A DNA stretch of 64,000 bases from Chitinophagaceae bacterium LGM1 (GCA_018604165.1 CP075895.1:1759501-1823500), one strand, 5' to 3'; positions 52,893 to 62,596 are shown, counted from the stretch's first letter. The notes: generated by a model from the sequence alone, not told the origin. Numbers and translations are program-made.

Positions 52893-54345
52893 TCAGATGA
52901 TTTTTTTCTGAATAACGCTGCAATTTTGATGCAACTCTTATATACCATTCTTTGGTAAAAATCTGTGAATCATTGCGAGCTTGTTGTATCAACACGAATG
53001 CCATAGGTAGCAGCATACCTGTCGACATCCACATACCAAGCCAAGTAGGTACAGTATCTGTCTTAGCCAATTTTTCACCGGTAATTGAGGTAATATGAAA
53101 CACTACAAAAAACAAAACTGCAATAACTAATGGCATACCAATACCGCCCTTTCTGATAATTGCCCCTAACGGCGCGCCAATAAGGAATAATAACACACAA
53201 GCAAAAGATAATGTAAATTTTCTGTGCCATTCTACATTAAATTGTAAATAGTTTTCATGATGTATATGCCTGTCGTTAGCAGATATGTCAATAATACCCT
53301 TACAACTCCTTACATTGTTGGCAGTATTCTGTATAACGCCTGAACGTAAAGAGTCTGGTACAATATCAAGAAATGTCTTTTCATACGTTCTTGCTGTTTT
53401 AGCAGATGATACTTTTGTAAACAAATCTTTTACAATACTATCATTAGCAAGCATTGTGATATTTACCGAAATGTATGTACCTAAATTTTGAGATAACTTT
53501 TTTTCATACCGCCTGAAACTATCAATACGCTTTGTAAGCTGCACTACACTCATCATCTGATAAGCATCTTTAAACAAGTTTTCGTTAGTACGATTTATCC
53601 GGAACGCTGATAAGTCAAAAACCTTATCCCATTTTCTGAAATGCATTCTGTATTGCTGGTATGATGGTGTGTTACCACTGTAAGATGTTTTTTCCTGATA
53701 TCTCCATCCATCTTTTAACCTGAATATCAAATAGTGTTTATCGTCTGTAGGTATCATCTGTCCTTCTTTCGCCAATACAAGATTCTCATTACCTGTAGTA
53801 TTGACATGATCATATATCATGATATTTCGGATAGTTTTACCATCCTCATCCTTTTCGCCTACTCTTATAAAATAGCCATCAATATCTTTATTAAACTGTC
53901 CGGCCCTGATGTTGAATGTTGGTTTAGAATTACGTAAGTCATACAACAATGAAAGTGCCTTCAAATTGGCATAAGGAATCACATTATTATTAAATAAAAA
54001 CGCTAACCCGCCGATAAGTATGATGAATAATAACAGCGGTCTCATGAATCGAAGTAACGATATGCCAGCAGACTTGATGGCTACTAGCTCGAAGTTTTCG
54101 CCCATATTGCCAAACGTCATAATGGACGCTAACAAAATACCCAACGGCAATGCCAAGGGCACCATTGTAGTGGACATGTAAAACAGTAGCTGAATAATCA
54201 TCCATACACCTAAGCCCTTACCTATCAGTTCGTCCATGTACAGCCAAAAAAACTGCATAACCAACACGAACAATGTGATGAAAAACGTAACGATAAACGG
54301 CCCTATAAAGCTGCGTAAAATGAGTATGTCGAGCTTCTTCAGCAA
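52882..54345 (-). CDS. LptF/LptG-family permease (YjgP/YjgQ)
   Basis: 487 residues. Three N-terminal helices (LILRSFIGPFIVTFFITLFV, then YMSTTMVPLALPLGILLASI), a large periplasmic beta-jellyroll (about 130-360), and three C-terminal helices, the standard layout of the lipopolysaccharide export permeases. The typical N-terminal LDILILR is present. First gene of the operon with the PAP2 phosphatase and glycosyltransferase. Confidence 0.92.
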   Translation of the reverse strand: MLKKLDILILRSFIGPFIVTFFITLFVLVMQFFWLYMDELIGKGLGVWMIIQLLFYMSTTMVPLALPLGILLASIMTFGNMGENFELVAIKSAGISLLRFMRPLLLFIILIGGLAFLFNNNVIPYANLKALSLLYDLRNSKPTFNIRAGQFNKDIDGYFIRVGEKDEDGKTIRNIMIYDHVNTTGNENLVLAKEGQMIPTDDKHYLIFRLKDGWRYQEKTSYSGNTPSYQQYRMHFRKWDKVFDLSAFRINRTNENLFKDAYQMMSVVQLTKRIDSFRRYEKKLSQNLGTYISVNITMLANDSIVKDLFTKVSSAKTARTYEKTFLDIVPDSLRSGVIQNTANNVRSCKGIIDISANDRHIHHENYLQFNVEWHRKFTLSFACVLLFLIGAPLGAIIRKGGIGMPLVIAVLFFVVFHITSITGEKLAKTDTVPTWLGMWMSTGMLLPMAFVLIQQARNDSQIFTKEWYIRVASKLQRYSEKNHLNEK

Positions 54346-54429
54346 AATGATATTAGTGTTTTCGCAAACCTACATAAAAACGCGTGCAACACCTTGTTTG
54401 TTGCTATTCGTTGGCATTGTTTTAACTAA

Positions 54430-54452
54430 AATAGCCCGCTAAGCAGGCTATT
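54430..54452 (-). terminator. Weak terminator after the START-like gene
   Basis: AATAGCC pairs with GGCTATT, extended by GC pairs past one mismatch; TTTTAG follows on the minus strand. Confidence 0.5.
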
Positions 54453-54475
54453 AATATTTTCAGGATAAAACTCCG

Positions 54476-54859
54476 CTAACTACCTATTCTATGTTTAAGG
54501 TCGCTTACCTGAGAGTTCCATAGACGTTCCTGGTCTTTGATGTCTATTTTATCTGCGAAATCTGTGATTTTTAGTATTGTTTCGTTTGTGATAGAGCTTT
54601 GTTCAATACGAAATTCAAAAAACTCATCACGATTATAATAATCCCAACGATACTTCACATATTCATTTTCAGTATATTCTAAAACATCTGCTACATCTGT
54701 AGAGCCATTCCAGCTAAAATAAAACGTGTGATCTCTCTGATCTACCTTATCTGCAAACCATTCTTGCAACCCTACGGGCGTTGATAAAAACTCGTATAAT
54801 ATGGACGGGGAGCACCTGATAGGGAACTCGAGCGTGTACATTGTCTTTTTCTTGCTCAT
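54476..54859 (-). CDS. START-like domain protein
   Basis: 127 residues. Starts YTLEFPIRCSPSILYEFLST, then GLQEWFADKVDQRD, matching a small SRPBCC-type family found next to envelope genes in many Bacteroidota. Ligand unknown. It lies upstream of the LptF/G operon with a 130-base gap and a weak terminator between, and divergent from rpoD. Confidence 0.82.
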   Translation of the reverse strand: MSKKKTMYTLEFPIRCSPSILYEFLSTPVGLQEWFADKVDQRDHTFYFSWNGSTDVADVLEYTENEYVKYRWDYYNRDEFFEFRIEQSSITNETILKITDFADKIDIKDQERLWNSQVSDLKHRIGS

Positions 54860-55008
54860 CTACTGTTATTAGTCGCTTGATATAAACTCTGCCACAATAA
54901 TAAAAAAATGAATGAACAATCAAAATTATTCTTTCAAAAAAGCTGAAAATCTTTTTGGAATGGCAAAAATTGGTTTGATTTTTGCTGTTAACAATTTCTT
55001 AATTTTTT

Positions 55009-55040
55009 TTTGGGTTGAATTGTCTTGAACCATAGATTTG
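55009..55040 (+). promoter_or_regulatory. Predicted rpoD promoter
   Basis: -33 TTTG (55009-55012), spacer of exactly 20 bases, and -7 TAGATTTG (55033-55040). This fits the Bacteroidota consensus TTTG-N19-21-TAnnTTTG perfectly. A start near 55047 would give a leader of roughly 75 bases. Confidence 0.75.
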
Positions 55041-55121
55041 TAATAACAATGTAAAATAATACCATTACTATTATTTATACTTCTATTCTCAAACGATTAA
55101 AAAATTGATTTGCCTATGTCT

Positions 55122-55991
55122 ATGCGTCAGCTCAAAATCACGAAATCCATTACAAATCGTGAGAGCCAGTCTTTAGAAAAGTATCTTCAGGAAATTGGTA
55201 AAGTAGATTTGATTACCCCCGAAGAAGAAGTACAACTTGCCATAAAAATCAAACAAGGCGACCAGCGCGCACTTGAGAAACTAACAAAGGCCAATTTGCG
55301 CTTTGTGGTATCTGTGGCAAAGCAATATCAAAATCAGGGTTTATCGCTTAGCGATCTTATCAATGAGGGGAATTTAGGTCTTATCAAAGCAGCACAACGC
55401 TTTGACGAAACACGCGGTTTCAAATTTATCTCTTATGCTGTATGGTGGATTCGTCAATCAATATTGCAAGCATTGGCAGAGCAATCACGTATCGTTCGTC
55501 TGCCACTAAACAAGGTTGGTTTATCAAACAAAATCAGCAAAGCATATTCTCAACTGGAACAAGAGTTTGAGCGTGAACCATCTACTGAAGAATTGGCAGA
55601 ACTGTTAGAAATAGGCACTGAAGAAATAGAAACTACATTGGGCGTAGCAGCACGACACGTATCGGTTGATGCCCCGTTTGTAGATAGTGAAGACAATACA
55701 TTATTGGATGTATTGGAAAATCCTAATTCAGAATCTGCAGACTCTGAATTGGAACACTACGACTCGCTTCGTTGCGAAATAGAGCGTTCACTCAGCACTT
55801 TAACAGACCGTCAGCGCGATGTAATAAAACTATACTTTGGTATAGGTGTAGAGCATCCTATGAGCCTTGAGGATATTGGTGAAAAATTCTCTTTAACACG
55901 CGAACGTGTACGCCAGATTAAAGACAAAGCAATAACTAAATTGCGTACTGCTACGCGTTGTCAGTTACTGAAATCGTATTTGGGCAACTAA
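55122..55991 (+). CDS. rpoD: Primary RNA polymerase sigma factor (RpoD/SigA)
   Basis: 289 residues from ATG 55122 (MRQLKITKS), the conserved start in Bacteroidota; ATG 55116 is also possible. Lacks the long region 1.1 of E. coli RpoD, as expected. Region 1.2 [16 protein letters not shown], region 2 [29 protein letters not shown], core -10 reading [21 protein letters not shown], region 4.2 helix-turn-helix [20 protein letters not shown]. It directs housekeeping transcription from the TAnnTTTG promoters seen in this window, including its own. Confidence 0.96.
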   Translation: MRQLKITKSITNRESQSLEKYLQEIGKVDLITPEEEVQLAIKIKQGDQRALEKLTKANLRFVVSVAKQYQNQGLSLSDLINEGNLGLIKAAQRFDETRGFKFISYAVWWIRQSILQALAEQSRIVRLPLNKVGLSNKISKAYSQLEQEFEREPSTEELAELLEIGTEEIETTLGVAARHVSVDAPFVDSEDNTLLDVLENPNSESADSELEHYDSLRCEIERSLSTLTDRQRDVIKLYFGIGVEHPMSLEDIGEKFSLTRERVRQIKDKAITKLRTATRCQLLKSYLGN

Positions 55992-56014
55992 AGCAATACA
56001 AACTGTTTATATTT

Positions 56015-56044
56015 ACAGCCTTGCAACATTGCAAGGCTGTTTTA
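56015..56044 (+). terminator. Terminator after rpoD
   Basis: 12-bp perfect stem (56015-56026 with 56029-56040) with a two-base loop, then TTTT. It ends only six bases before the next start codon. Confidence 0.75.
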
Positions 56045-56049
56045 ATTAT

Positions 56050-56658
56050 ATGAAGTACAGACTGTTATTGATTATTTTATTATTCCCGATTATTACATTG
56101 GCACAATCTGCCTATAAAAAAACTGTTGACAAGTGGCGAACAGAATACAAGCAAGCATTCATAACAGAAGAGCGCAGCCCATTGAAGGCTAATGATACTG
56201 CCGACCTTCGCTTTTTTGAAATCAATGAAAAATATAAGGTTAATGCTACCCTTAACCTAACACCAGATAGCAAGTCATTTGAAATGCCTACCTACAGCGG
56301 CAAAACAAAAACTTTCAGGCAATATGGCACGGCCATGTTTATTATTAACGATACTATTATTACACTCAGCATTTATCAGAATTTAAAGCTGCTTGAAGAC
56401 CCAAAACACAAGAATCTATTATTCATTCCGTTTACAGATGCTACATCATACATTGAAACCTATGCAGGTGGCAGGTATATTGATGTTGAGATTGGTGATA
56501 TAGTAAACAACAAACTAATTATAGATTTTAATAAATGCTACAACCCTTATTGCGCTTATGCAACAGGCTACAACTGCCCCATCCCCCCTTTAGAGAATAG
56601 AATGGATGTAGCCATAAAAGCAGGCGAAAAATTATTTGCCGGCAAGCATAAAGAGTAA
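56050..56658 (+). CDS. DUF1684 protein, exported
   Basis: 202 residues from ATG 56050; earlier in-frame codons lie in the rpoD terminator. Signal peptide ending TLAQ. The DUF1684 signature is clear: LFIPFTDATSYIETYAGGRY, DFNKCYNPYCAYATGYNCPI and the Gly-Glu-Lys ending AGEKLF. Function of the family is unknown. Conserved Cys and Tyr residues suggest a compact metal or redox site (inference). Confidence 0.85.
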   Translation: MKYRLLLIILLFPIITLAQSAYKKTVDKWRTEYKQAFITEERSPLKANDTADLRFFEINEKYKVNATLNLTPDSKSFEMPTYSGKTKTFRQYGTAMFIINDTIITLSIYQNLKLLEDPKHKNLLFIPFTDATSYIETYAGGRYIDVEIGDIVNNKLIIDFNKCYNPYCAYATGYNCPIPPLENRMDVAIKAGEKLFAGKHKE

Positions 56659-56711
56659 AGTAATAAGCACATTCTGCTTATATTTATTTTATTAAAAAAA
56701 ACGGACAGTCA

Positions 56712-58304
56712 TTGAAAAACGATATAAATACAAAGCCACTATCTCGCAATTTGTTATTGCTGCTTTCCTTTTTTGAAGGAGCATGTGTGATGGTTGCTGA
56801 GCTGGCTGGGGGCAAGATGTTGGCTCCGTTCTATGGCACATCATTATATGTATGGGCTTCTACTCTTGCTTTAACGCTTGGTGGCCTCACCATGGGTTAT
56901 TATTGGGGAGGAGAGTTGAGTAAGCGTCCCATACAGCAACGTAAGCAAACGCTGTTTATAATATTGGCCATTGCATCTGCATTAGTCATCATTATGCCAA
57001 TGAGTGCCCGATTTATTATGGCCAATACATTGGATATGAATTTCCTAAGCGGTGTGGTAACATCTCAGTTATTCTTTCTACTTCCACCCATACTAGGCAT
57101 GGGAATGGTAAGCCCGATGCTGATAAGCCTGATTGCAGAAAATAATGAATCGGGGAAGGCTGCAGGATTGATATATGCCATATCTACACTCGGCGGAGTT
57201 ATAGCTACTATGATTACAGGGTTTTGGCTGGTACCGGTAGTAGGCATAACATTACCTTGTATAATAGCTGGCGGACTGTTATTACTGCTTACTATCATCG
57301 TCTTGCGTCCTAAAAATAAAGTTGCTGCAGGAGCGACATTACTACTATTAATACCTGCTTTTTTTTTCTATTGTAATGCCCAAAAAAGAGAAACCGACAA
57401 GTACAAAATACTGTACCACTCGGAAGGAATGCTTGGACAAGTAAAAGTTGTAGACTTTGTATATACTGAAAATGGCATGAATATCCCCTCTCGCGTTATG
57501 TTGGTAAATCATAATTGGCAGACATGGATAAGCAGTAAAGACAAGATGTTCAGTTTTTTGTACTACACAAGATTTACAGATGCTGTGATAAAGAGTATGC
57601 CCACAGGAAGTAATGCACTATTGATAGGTTTAGGTGGTGGTACTGTTGCACACCAATTGGAAGAATATGGAATAAATTACGATGCAGTAGAAATTGATGG
57701 CAGACTACCTATGTTGGCAGAGAAATATTTTGGGTTGAAATCAGCTATTGCTAATACCGTTGTAGATGATGGCAGACATTACATTAACGTCTGTAAGAAG
57801 AAATATGACTTGATAATAGTAGATGCATTATTAGGCGAAAACATACCCTCTCACCTGCTTAGTAAAGAAGCATTTGTAAAAATGAAATCTTTGCTCAAAG
57901 AAACGGGCAAGATATTCATTGAATTTGACGGAATTCGTAAAGAAGATGACGGCTTAGCGCAACAGATGGTTCATAACACCTTAATAGCTGCAGGATATAA
58001 TTGCAGCGTATTCTCATCATCACCCAACCGTACAAATTACGACATAATGTATGTTGCTACCATAAACAATAATAGCAGCTATGATACGGTACAAATCAGG
58101 ACAGATACATACTACCCTATCAAAGGAAAATTAAAAATGTTTGAGGTAACCGATATGCTTACAAACCCTACTGATGCCATTGTAACTGACGAAACACCCG
58201 GATTAGACTACCATCTTCGTGACAGGATGATAGCATTCAGGGAAGAATATCTGGGTGACTACAATGCAGAGTTTTTGGAAGACAACATGTCGTTTTACCG
58301 ATAG
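56712..58304 (+). CDS. Membrane-fused spermidine synthase-like protein
   Basis: 530 residues. Six or seven N-terminal helices (LLLLLSFFEGACVMVAELAG at the start) resemble half an MFS transporter. The soluble C-terminal half is a spermidine-synthase-type methyltransferase fold: ALLIGLGGGTVAHQLEEYG, DAVEIDGRLPMLA, VVDDGRHYI, YDLIIVDALLGENIP. The start is TTG 56712; no in-frame ATG precedes the conserved N-terminus. May transfer aminopropyl groups, or use the fold for another donor. Polyamine synthesis is supported by the arginine decarboxylase gene nearby. Confidence 0.88.
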   Translation: MKNDINTKPLSRNLLLLLSFFEGACVMVAELAGGKMLAPFYGTSLYVWASTLALTLGGLTMGYYWGGELSKRPIQQRKQTLFIILAIASALVIIMPMSARFIMANTLDMNFLSGVVTSQLFFLLPPILGMGMVSPMLISLIAENNESGKAAGLIYAISTLGGVIATMITGFWLVPVVGITLPCIIAGGLLLLLTIIVLRPKNKVAAGATLLLLIPAFFFYCNAQKRETDKYKILYHSEGMLGQVKVVDFVYTENGMNIPSRVMLVNHNWQTWISSKDKMFSFLYYTRFTDAVIKSMPTGSNALLIGLGGGTVAHQLEEYGINYDAVEIDGRLPMLAEKYFGLKSAIANTVVDDGRHYINVCKKKYDLIIVDALLGENIPSHLLSKEAFVKMKSLLKETGKIFIEFDGIRKEDDGLAQQMVHNTLIAAGYNCSVFSSSPNRTNYDIMYVATINNNSSYDTVQIRTDTYYPIKGKLKMFEVTDMLTNPTDAIVTDETPGLDYHLRDRMIAFREEYLGDYNAEFLEDNMSFYR

Positions 58305-58316
58305 CAGTATAGATTT

Positions 58317-58676
58317 CTATACCTGTTCCAGCAATTCCAGCTTATTTTTCCATGGGTCGAGAAATGAAATACGTTTATAACCTGGTATTGCACTCTCTTC
58401 CTTTACATCAATTCCTTTTTCGGCAAGTAATTTCCTCACACTCTGGATACTCTCTACTTCAAAAGCGGGGAAACGTTTTGTAGGATACATTTCTGGTTCA
58501 ATACCAAGATGCAGTTCACTTTCCCCTACTTTGTACCATATACCTGGTACAGATTTAGGCTTATCAATCTCCTGCAGCCCGAGCAAACCCGTGTAAAAGC
58601 TTCTTGCTTCTGCCTCAAAACCAGTAGGGATACAAATAGTAACGTGATGTAGCTTTTTAATACTAATAGAAGCCAT
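58317..58676 (-). CDS. VOC-family glyoxalase/dioxygenase-like protein
   Basis: 119 residues. Starts with LHHVTICIP followed by GLLGLQEIDKP; later SELHLGIEP and the terminal SFLDPWKNKLELLE give the expected His/Glu metal positions. Single vicinal-oxygen-chelate module; substrate unknown. Its stop is 12 bases from the convergent spermidine synthase gene. Confidence 0.85.
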   Translation of the reverse strand: MASISIKKLHHVTICIPTGFEAEARSFYTGLLGLQEIDKPKSVPGIWYKVGESELHLGIEPEMYPTKRFPAFEVESIQSVRKLLAEKGIDVKEESAIPGYKRISFLDPWKNKLELLEQV

Positions 58677-58741
58677 GAAATAGATTATCTGACATACAAA
58701 TTAATGAATGTATACATAATATGCTATCTGTAGGGTAAATA

Positions 58742-60154
58742 TTACCTGATATACCCCAGCAATTTCAGCATACTTTGTGCTGTCTGTTCTTTTGCATAAA
58801 GCCAGTCTTCCAGTTCGCCGTTTTTATTGCGCTCTACAACTACGTGCTTGGGCGATGGTATCATGCAGTGTTTGATGCCGCCATAACCTGCCAACTGGTC
58901 TTGATATGCTCCTGTATGAAAGAAGCCGATATACAAAGGCTCTGAACCTTTTTCCTTGTCTATTTTGGGTAGAAACACAGCATTGATGTGCTCCTCTGAT
59001 GTATAGAAATCATGGCTATCGCAGGTAAGCCCTCCAAGATGCACTTCCTGATACTCTTTGTCCCACTTATTGATAGGGAGCATCAGAAATTTTTCACCAA
59101 TACCCCATGTATCAGGTAGTGTGGTAATGAAAGAGCTATCTATCATATACCATGTTTCGCGGTCGTTCTGTTGCTTATCGTCCAGTACGCTGTATATCAC
59201 CGCACCGCTTTCGCCAACGGTAAATGAACCAAATTCTGTATAGATATCAGGTACATCTACTTTGTTCTTCTTACATACTTTTTTGATGTTCGATATTATC
59301 TCGCTCACCATATAGTTGTAATCATAATCAAAACCCAATGAGTGTTTGATTGGGAAACCACCACCAATATTCAGGCCATCCAACTCTGGGCATATCTTCT
59401 TTAACTGGCAATAGAGGTTTACTACTTTATTTAGCTCGCTCCAGTAGTAGATATCGTCTTTTATGCCCTTGTTCATAAAGAAGTGCAGCATCTTTAGCTG
59501 AAACTTCTCGTTACCTTTTATTTTATCTACATAAAACTCTAATACGTCTCTGCTACGAATACCTAAGCGAGATGTATAGAAGTCGAACGTCGGTTCTTCT
59601 TCACTGGCTATTCGCAAACCTATGTTTACTGGGTCTTTAGAACGTATCAGGCGTTTGTAATCTTCAAATTCTGTTTTGTTATCCAGTATCGGTATTACGT
59701 TTTTAAAGCCGTCGTTTATCAGCCTGGCTATATTGCGCGTGTAGGCTTTTGTTTTAAACCCATTGCAAATGATATAGGTTTCTTTATTTATTTTACGACG
59801 TTTGTATAGCTGCTTCACGATTTCTAAATCGTATGCAAAGGATGTTTCTAAATGTACACCGTGCTTCAACGTTTCTTCTACAATAAAAGAAAAGTGTGAG
59901 CTTTTGGTACAGTAACAATAAAAATACTCTCCATCGTAACGGTGCTTTCTGATGGCATCGTTAAACATTTTCTTAGCCTTATTAATCTGCATACCTATTT
60001 TGGGCAAATAAGTAAGTTTGAACGGCGTACCGTATTTATCAATGAGCTTTTTGATTTCGAGGCCGTTAAATTGCAGGTAATTGTCTTTTACTTCAAAACC
60101 ATCCTGCGGAAAGTCGAATGTCTGATGGACAAGGTCCGTGTAAGTATTGTTCAT
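58742..60154 (-). CDS. speA: Arginine decarboxylase, PLP fold type III
   Basis: 470 residues, the shorter Bacteroidota form. PLP lysine Lys84 in YCYCTKSSHFSF of the alanine-racemase-like barrel, glycine-rich phosphate loop NIGGGFPIKHSLGFD, C-terminal TCDSHDFY for substrate/dimer contacts. Converts arginine to agmatine, first step of the plant-type route to putrescine and spermidine. Assignment between arginine and related amino-acid decarboxylases rests on overall resemblance. A -7 element TACATTTG lies at 60217-60224 on the minus strand. Confidence 0.85.
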   Translation of the reverse strand: MNNTYTDLVHQTFDFPQDGFEVKDNYLQFNGLEIKKLIDKYGTPFKLTYLPKIGMQINKAKKMFNDAIRKHRYDGEYFYCYCTKSSHFSFIVEETLKHGVHLETSFAYDLEIVKQLYKRRKINKETYIICNGFKTKAYTRNIARLINDGFKNVIPILDNKTEFEDYKRLIRSKDPVNIGLRIASEEEPTFDFYTSRLGIRSRDVLEFYVDKIKGNEKFQLKMLHFFMNKGIKDDIYYWSELNKVVNLYCQLKKICPELDGLNIGGGFPIKHSLGFDYDYNYMVSEIISNIKKVCKKNKVDVPDIYTEFGSFTVGESGAVIYSVLDDKQQNDRETWYMIDSSFITTLPDTWGIGEKFLMLPINKWDKEYQEVHLGGLTCDSHDFYTSEEHINAVFLPKIDKEKGSEPLYIGFFHTGAYQDQLAGYGGIKHCMIPSPKHVVVERNKNGELEDWLYAKEQTAQSMLKLLGYIR

Positions 60155-60216
60155 TTATCTTACTGAAAAAAATGCGGTTGCCTGATTGAATACTTCGTTT
60201 TTTTTATTTCGGATAA

Positions 60217-60224
60217 CAAATGTA
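60217..60224 (-). promoter_or_regulatory. Predicted speA -7 element
   Basis: TACATTTG on the minus strand fits TAnnTTTG. No TTTG at the expected -33 distance, so the assignment is tentative. About 60 bases upstream of the start codon. Confidence 0.35.
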
Positions 60225-60303
60225 GCTAATTGCTAAAATGTTACACTATATTTTTTAGCCCTTTTCCATAGAAATAACAATAGCCCCTCAACTACCTATT
60301 GTG

Positions 60304-60311
60304 TATGTTTG
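60304..60311 (+). promoter_or_regulatory. Predicted EamA -7 element
   Basis: TATGTTTG fits TAnnTTTG; 16 bases upstream of the ATG, so the leader would be very short. No clear -33 element. Confidence 0.35.
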
Positions 60312-60327
60312 CATCCTGTATCAATAA

Positions 60328-61236
60328 ATGAAAAAAGCATTAATACAAATACATGTGGCCGTATTGCTTTGGGGCTTTACAGGTGTGTTGGGCAGGGCTA
60401 TAGAGCTTACTGCACCCGTATTGGTGTGGTATCGTATGCTGCTGACGGCGGTTATTATGGCAGGCATATTGTACTACCGCAAACAATGGGTGAAGATACC
60501 CACAAAAGATATGCGCCAACTGGCGCTTATTGGCTGCCTGATGGGGCTGCACTGGGTAGGCTTTTATGGCTCTATCAAATTCTCCAACGCTTCCATTGCC
60601 CTTGTTTGCCTATCAACCGCCAGTATTTTTACTTCCGTGTTAGACCCTTTTGTAAACAAAAGTAAGCACGACTATAAAGAGCTACTGATAGGCGCACTGG
60701 CATTGGCAGGTGTGTATCTTATCTATCAGTTTCAGCAGTTTTATGGTTTAGGTATATTGTTTGGGGTAATAGCTGCTATACTTAGCTCTGTATTTACAGT
60801 ATTGAACAAGCGAATAGCAGGCAAGTATCCGGCACGTACTATGGTGTTTTATGAAATGGGTACGGGCTGGCTGTTTATTACATTGCTGATGCCTTTGCAA
60901 TTTTTGTATGAACCCCATACGCAAATCTTACCATCGTCTATGGATTGGCTATGGTTGGTAGTGTTGAGCCTTTGTTGCACAGTGTGGGCACAATCGCTTG
61001 CGTTAAATGCCTTGAAAGTTATAAGCAGCTTTACGGCTACACTAAGCGTAAATTTAGAGCCTGTTTACGGCATCTTGCTGGCATTCCTGTTTTTTAACGA
61101 AAATAAAGAGCTCGGTACTGGCTTTTATGCAGGAATGGGCTTAATTTTATTATCGGTAATTTTACAAACAATACGTTTACTAAAGCCGGGACTTACCGCA
61201 AGCGGATATGTTGCTGAAAAAGGTGGAATAGATTAG
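60328..61236 (+). CDS. EamA/DMT-family transporter
   Basis: 302 residues, ten hydrophobic helices in two repeated five-helix EamA halves (HVAVLLWGFTGVLGRAIEL and the second half starting GLGILFGVIAAILSSVFTVL). The family exports amino acids, purines or drugs. Substrate not predictable. Followed after 33 bases by a small gene on the same strand. Confidence 0.88.
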   Translation: MKKALIQIHVAVLLWGFTGVLGRAIELTAPVLVWYRMLLTAVIMAGILYYRKQWVKIPTKDMRQLALIGCLMGLHWVGFYGSIKFSNASIALVCLSTASIFTSVLDPFVNKSKHDYKELLIGALALAGVYLIYQFQQFYGLGILFGVIAAILSSVFTVLNKRIAGKYPARTMVFYEMGTGWLFITLLMPLQFLYEPHTQILPSSMDWLWLVVLSLCCTVWAQSLALNALKVISSFTATLSVNLEPVYGILLAFLFFNENKELGTGFYAGMGLILLSVILQTIRLLKPGLTASGYVAEKGGID

Positions 61237-61269
61237 CGGATTTTTATCATTAAAAAAATCTGTGGTGAT

Positions 61270-61623
61270 ATGAACAAATACCTAGAGCAATTGCTGGAAA
61301 TAGAAGTAATAGCCAAAAGCGAACCTGCATCTATGCTACATGCAGACAACAAACGCTGCAACGGCAGGTTGATACTAAGCGGAAAAAGGCTGCTCTTCAT
61401 TTGCAACGGAAATGACAATCCTGAAATAGATATAGACCTTGATACCATCAACGCATTGGCACACGAAAGCCAATTTGTTGACCACAATATACTTACCATC
61501 AACTACCTGCAATACGAAACTGCCCGCTTTACCGTGATAGACTACGATAGTTGGGAAAAAGCCATTGAACAGCAACGCATGACACCCCATGTATTGGCAT
61601 CATTACAGAATTCGTTGAATTGA
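61270..61623 (+). CDS. Hypothetical protein, possible PH/GRAM-like fold
   Basis: 117 residues, no signal peptide. The stretch RCNGRLILSGKRLLFICNG resembles the first strands of bacterial PH/GRAM domains, followed by a polar strand-rich region and a C-terminal helix (SWEKAIEQQRM). The family match is weak. Likely co-transcribed with the EamA transporter. Confidence 0.65.
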   Translation: MNKYLEQLLEIEVIAKSEPASMLHADNKRCNGRLILSGKRLLFICNGNDNPEIDIDLDTINALAHESQFVDHNILTINYLQYETARFTVIDYDSWEKAIEQQRMTPHVLASLQNSLN

Positions 61624-61633
61624 GCAGCTTTTA

Positions 61634-62593
61634 TCACTTCTCCCTACCTAACAGGTAGGTAGCTAAATCGTGCAGGTGTTTTTTGCGACTGCTTTGTACG
61701 GCCGCTTCTTCCAGATTGTTAAATGCTAATTGCGAATAGTGTGCTACAGCTTCTCTGCAAGCAACATCTGCACCCGTATTGGCATAGAGCGATAGCATGG
61801 CAGGTACTTTGCTATCGTCATTGCGTTGCAAGAGCGCATTAATGGCTGTCGATTGCAAGTCGTTGGCGTTTCCCATTGCCTTTAGCAGCAGGTAAGTTTT
61901 TTTATTGGCTATGATGTCGCCGCCGGGTATTTTGCCGCTATCTGCACCGTATGCATCAAGATAATCGTCCTGTAGCTGAAAAGCGATGCCGAGGTTTTTG
62001 CCAAAATCATATAGCTTATCTGCATTGCCCTGTGTAGCACCACCCAGCAAGGCGCCCATCTTCAGGCTACAAGCCAGCAATACAGATGTTTTCAGCGTTA
62101 TCATGTGTATGTACTCGTCTATGGTTACATCCTCGCGGGTTTCAAAATCCATATCCAATTGCTGCCCCTCGCATACCTCTATACTGGTACGGTTGAAGAG
62201 ATGCAAGACCTGTGCCAATGATGTTTTGATATGGGCCAGTTGCTCGTAAGCGTATATAGCCATCACGTCTCCGCAGAGAATGCCAGCGGTTAACCCGTTG
62301 CGGGTATGCAGTGTTGTCTTGCCCCTGCGTAGCGGAGCTTTATCCATTATATCGTCGTGTATCAGGGTGAAGTTGTGAAACAGCTCCACACCCATCGCAG
62401 CACGGTAGGCATCTTCTGTAATATCGCCAAAAAGCTCATTTGCCATCAGGCATATTACAGGGCGTACTCGCTTGCCACCTATCTCCATAAAATACCTGCA
62501 AGGTTCGTACAGTGTTGAGGGCGAATCGGGAAAGGGTAAAGTATTATTCAGCCTTGTTTCAAATAATGTTACTAATTCCGAAAAACTGTGCAT
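61634..62593 (-). CDS. Polyprenyl (trans-isoprenyl) diphosphate synthase
   Basis: 319 residues. Classic motifs: GGKRVRP (39-45), first aspartate-rich DDIMD (80-84) preceded by HNFTLIH, RRGKTTLH, and second aspartate-rich QDDYLDAYG with KKTYLL after it. Condenses isopentenyl diphosphate with allylic diphosphates. The product length (farnesyl, geranylgeranyl or longer) cannot be fixed from sequence by eye. Follows rnr with a three-base gap. Confidence 0.92.
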   Translation of the reverse strand: MHSFSELVTLFETRLNNTLPFPDSPSTLYEPCRYFMEIGGKRVRPVICLMANELFGDITEDAYRAAMGVELFHNFTLIHDDIMDKAPLRRGKTTLHTRNGLTAGILCGDVMAIYAYEQLAHIKTSLAQVLHLFNRTSIEVCEGQQLDMDFETREDVTIDEYIHMITLKTSVLLACSLKMGALLGGATQGNADKLYDFGKNLGIAFQLQDDYLDAYGADSGKIPGGDIIANKKTYLLLKAMGNANDLQSTAINALLQRNDDSKVPAMLSLYANTGADVACREAVAHYSQLAFNNLEEAAVQSSRKKHLHDLATYLLGREK

Positions 62594-62596
62594 GTA

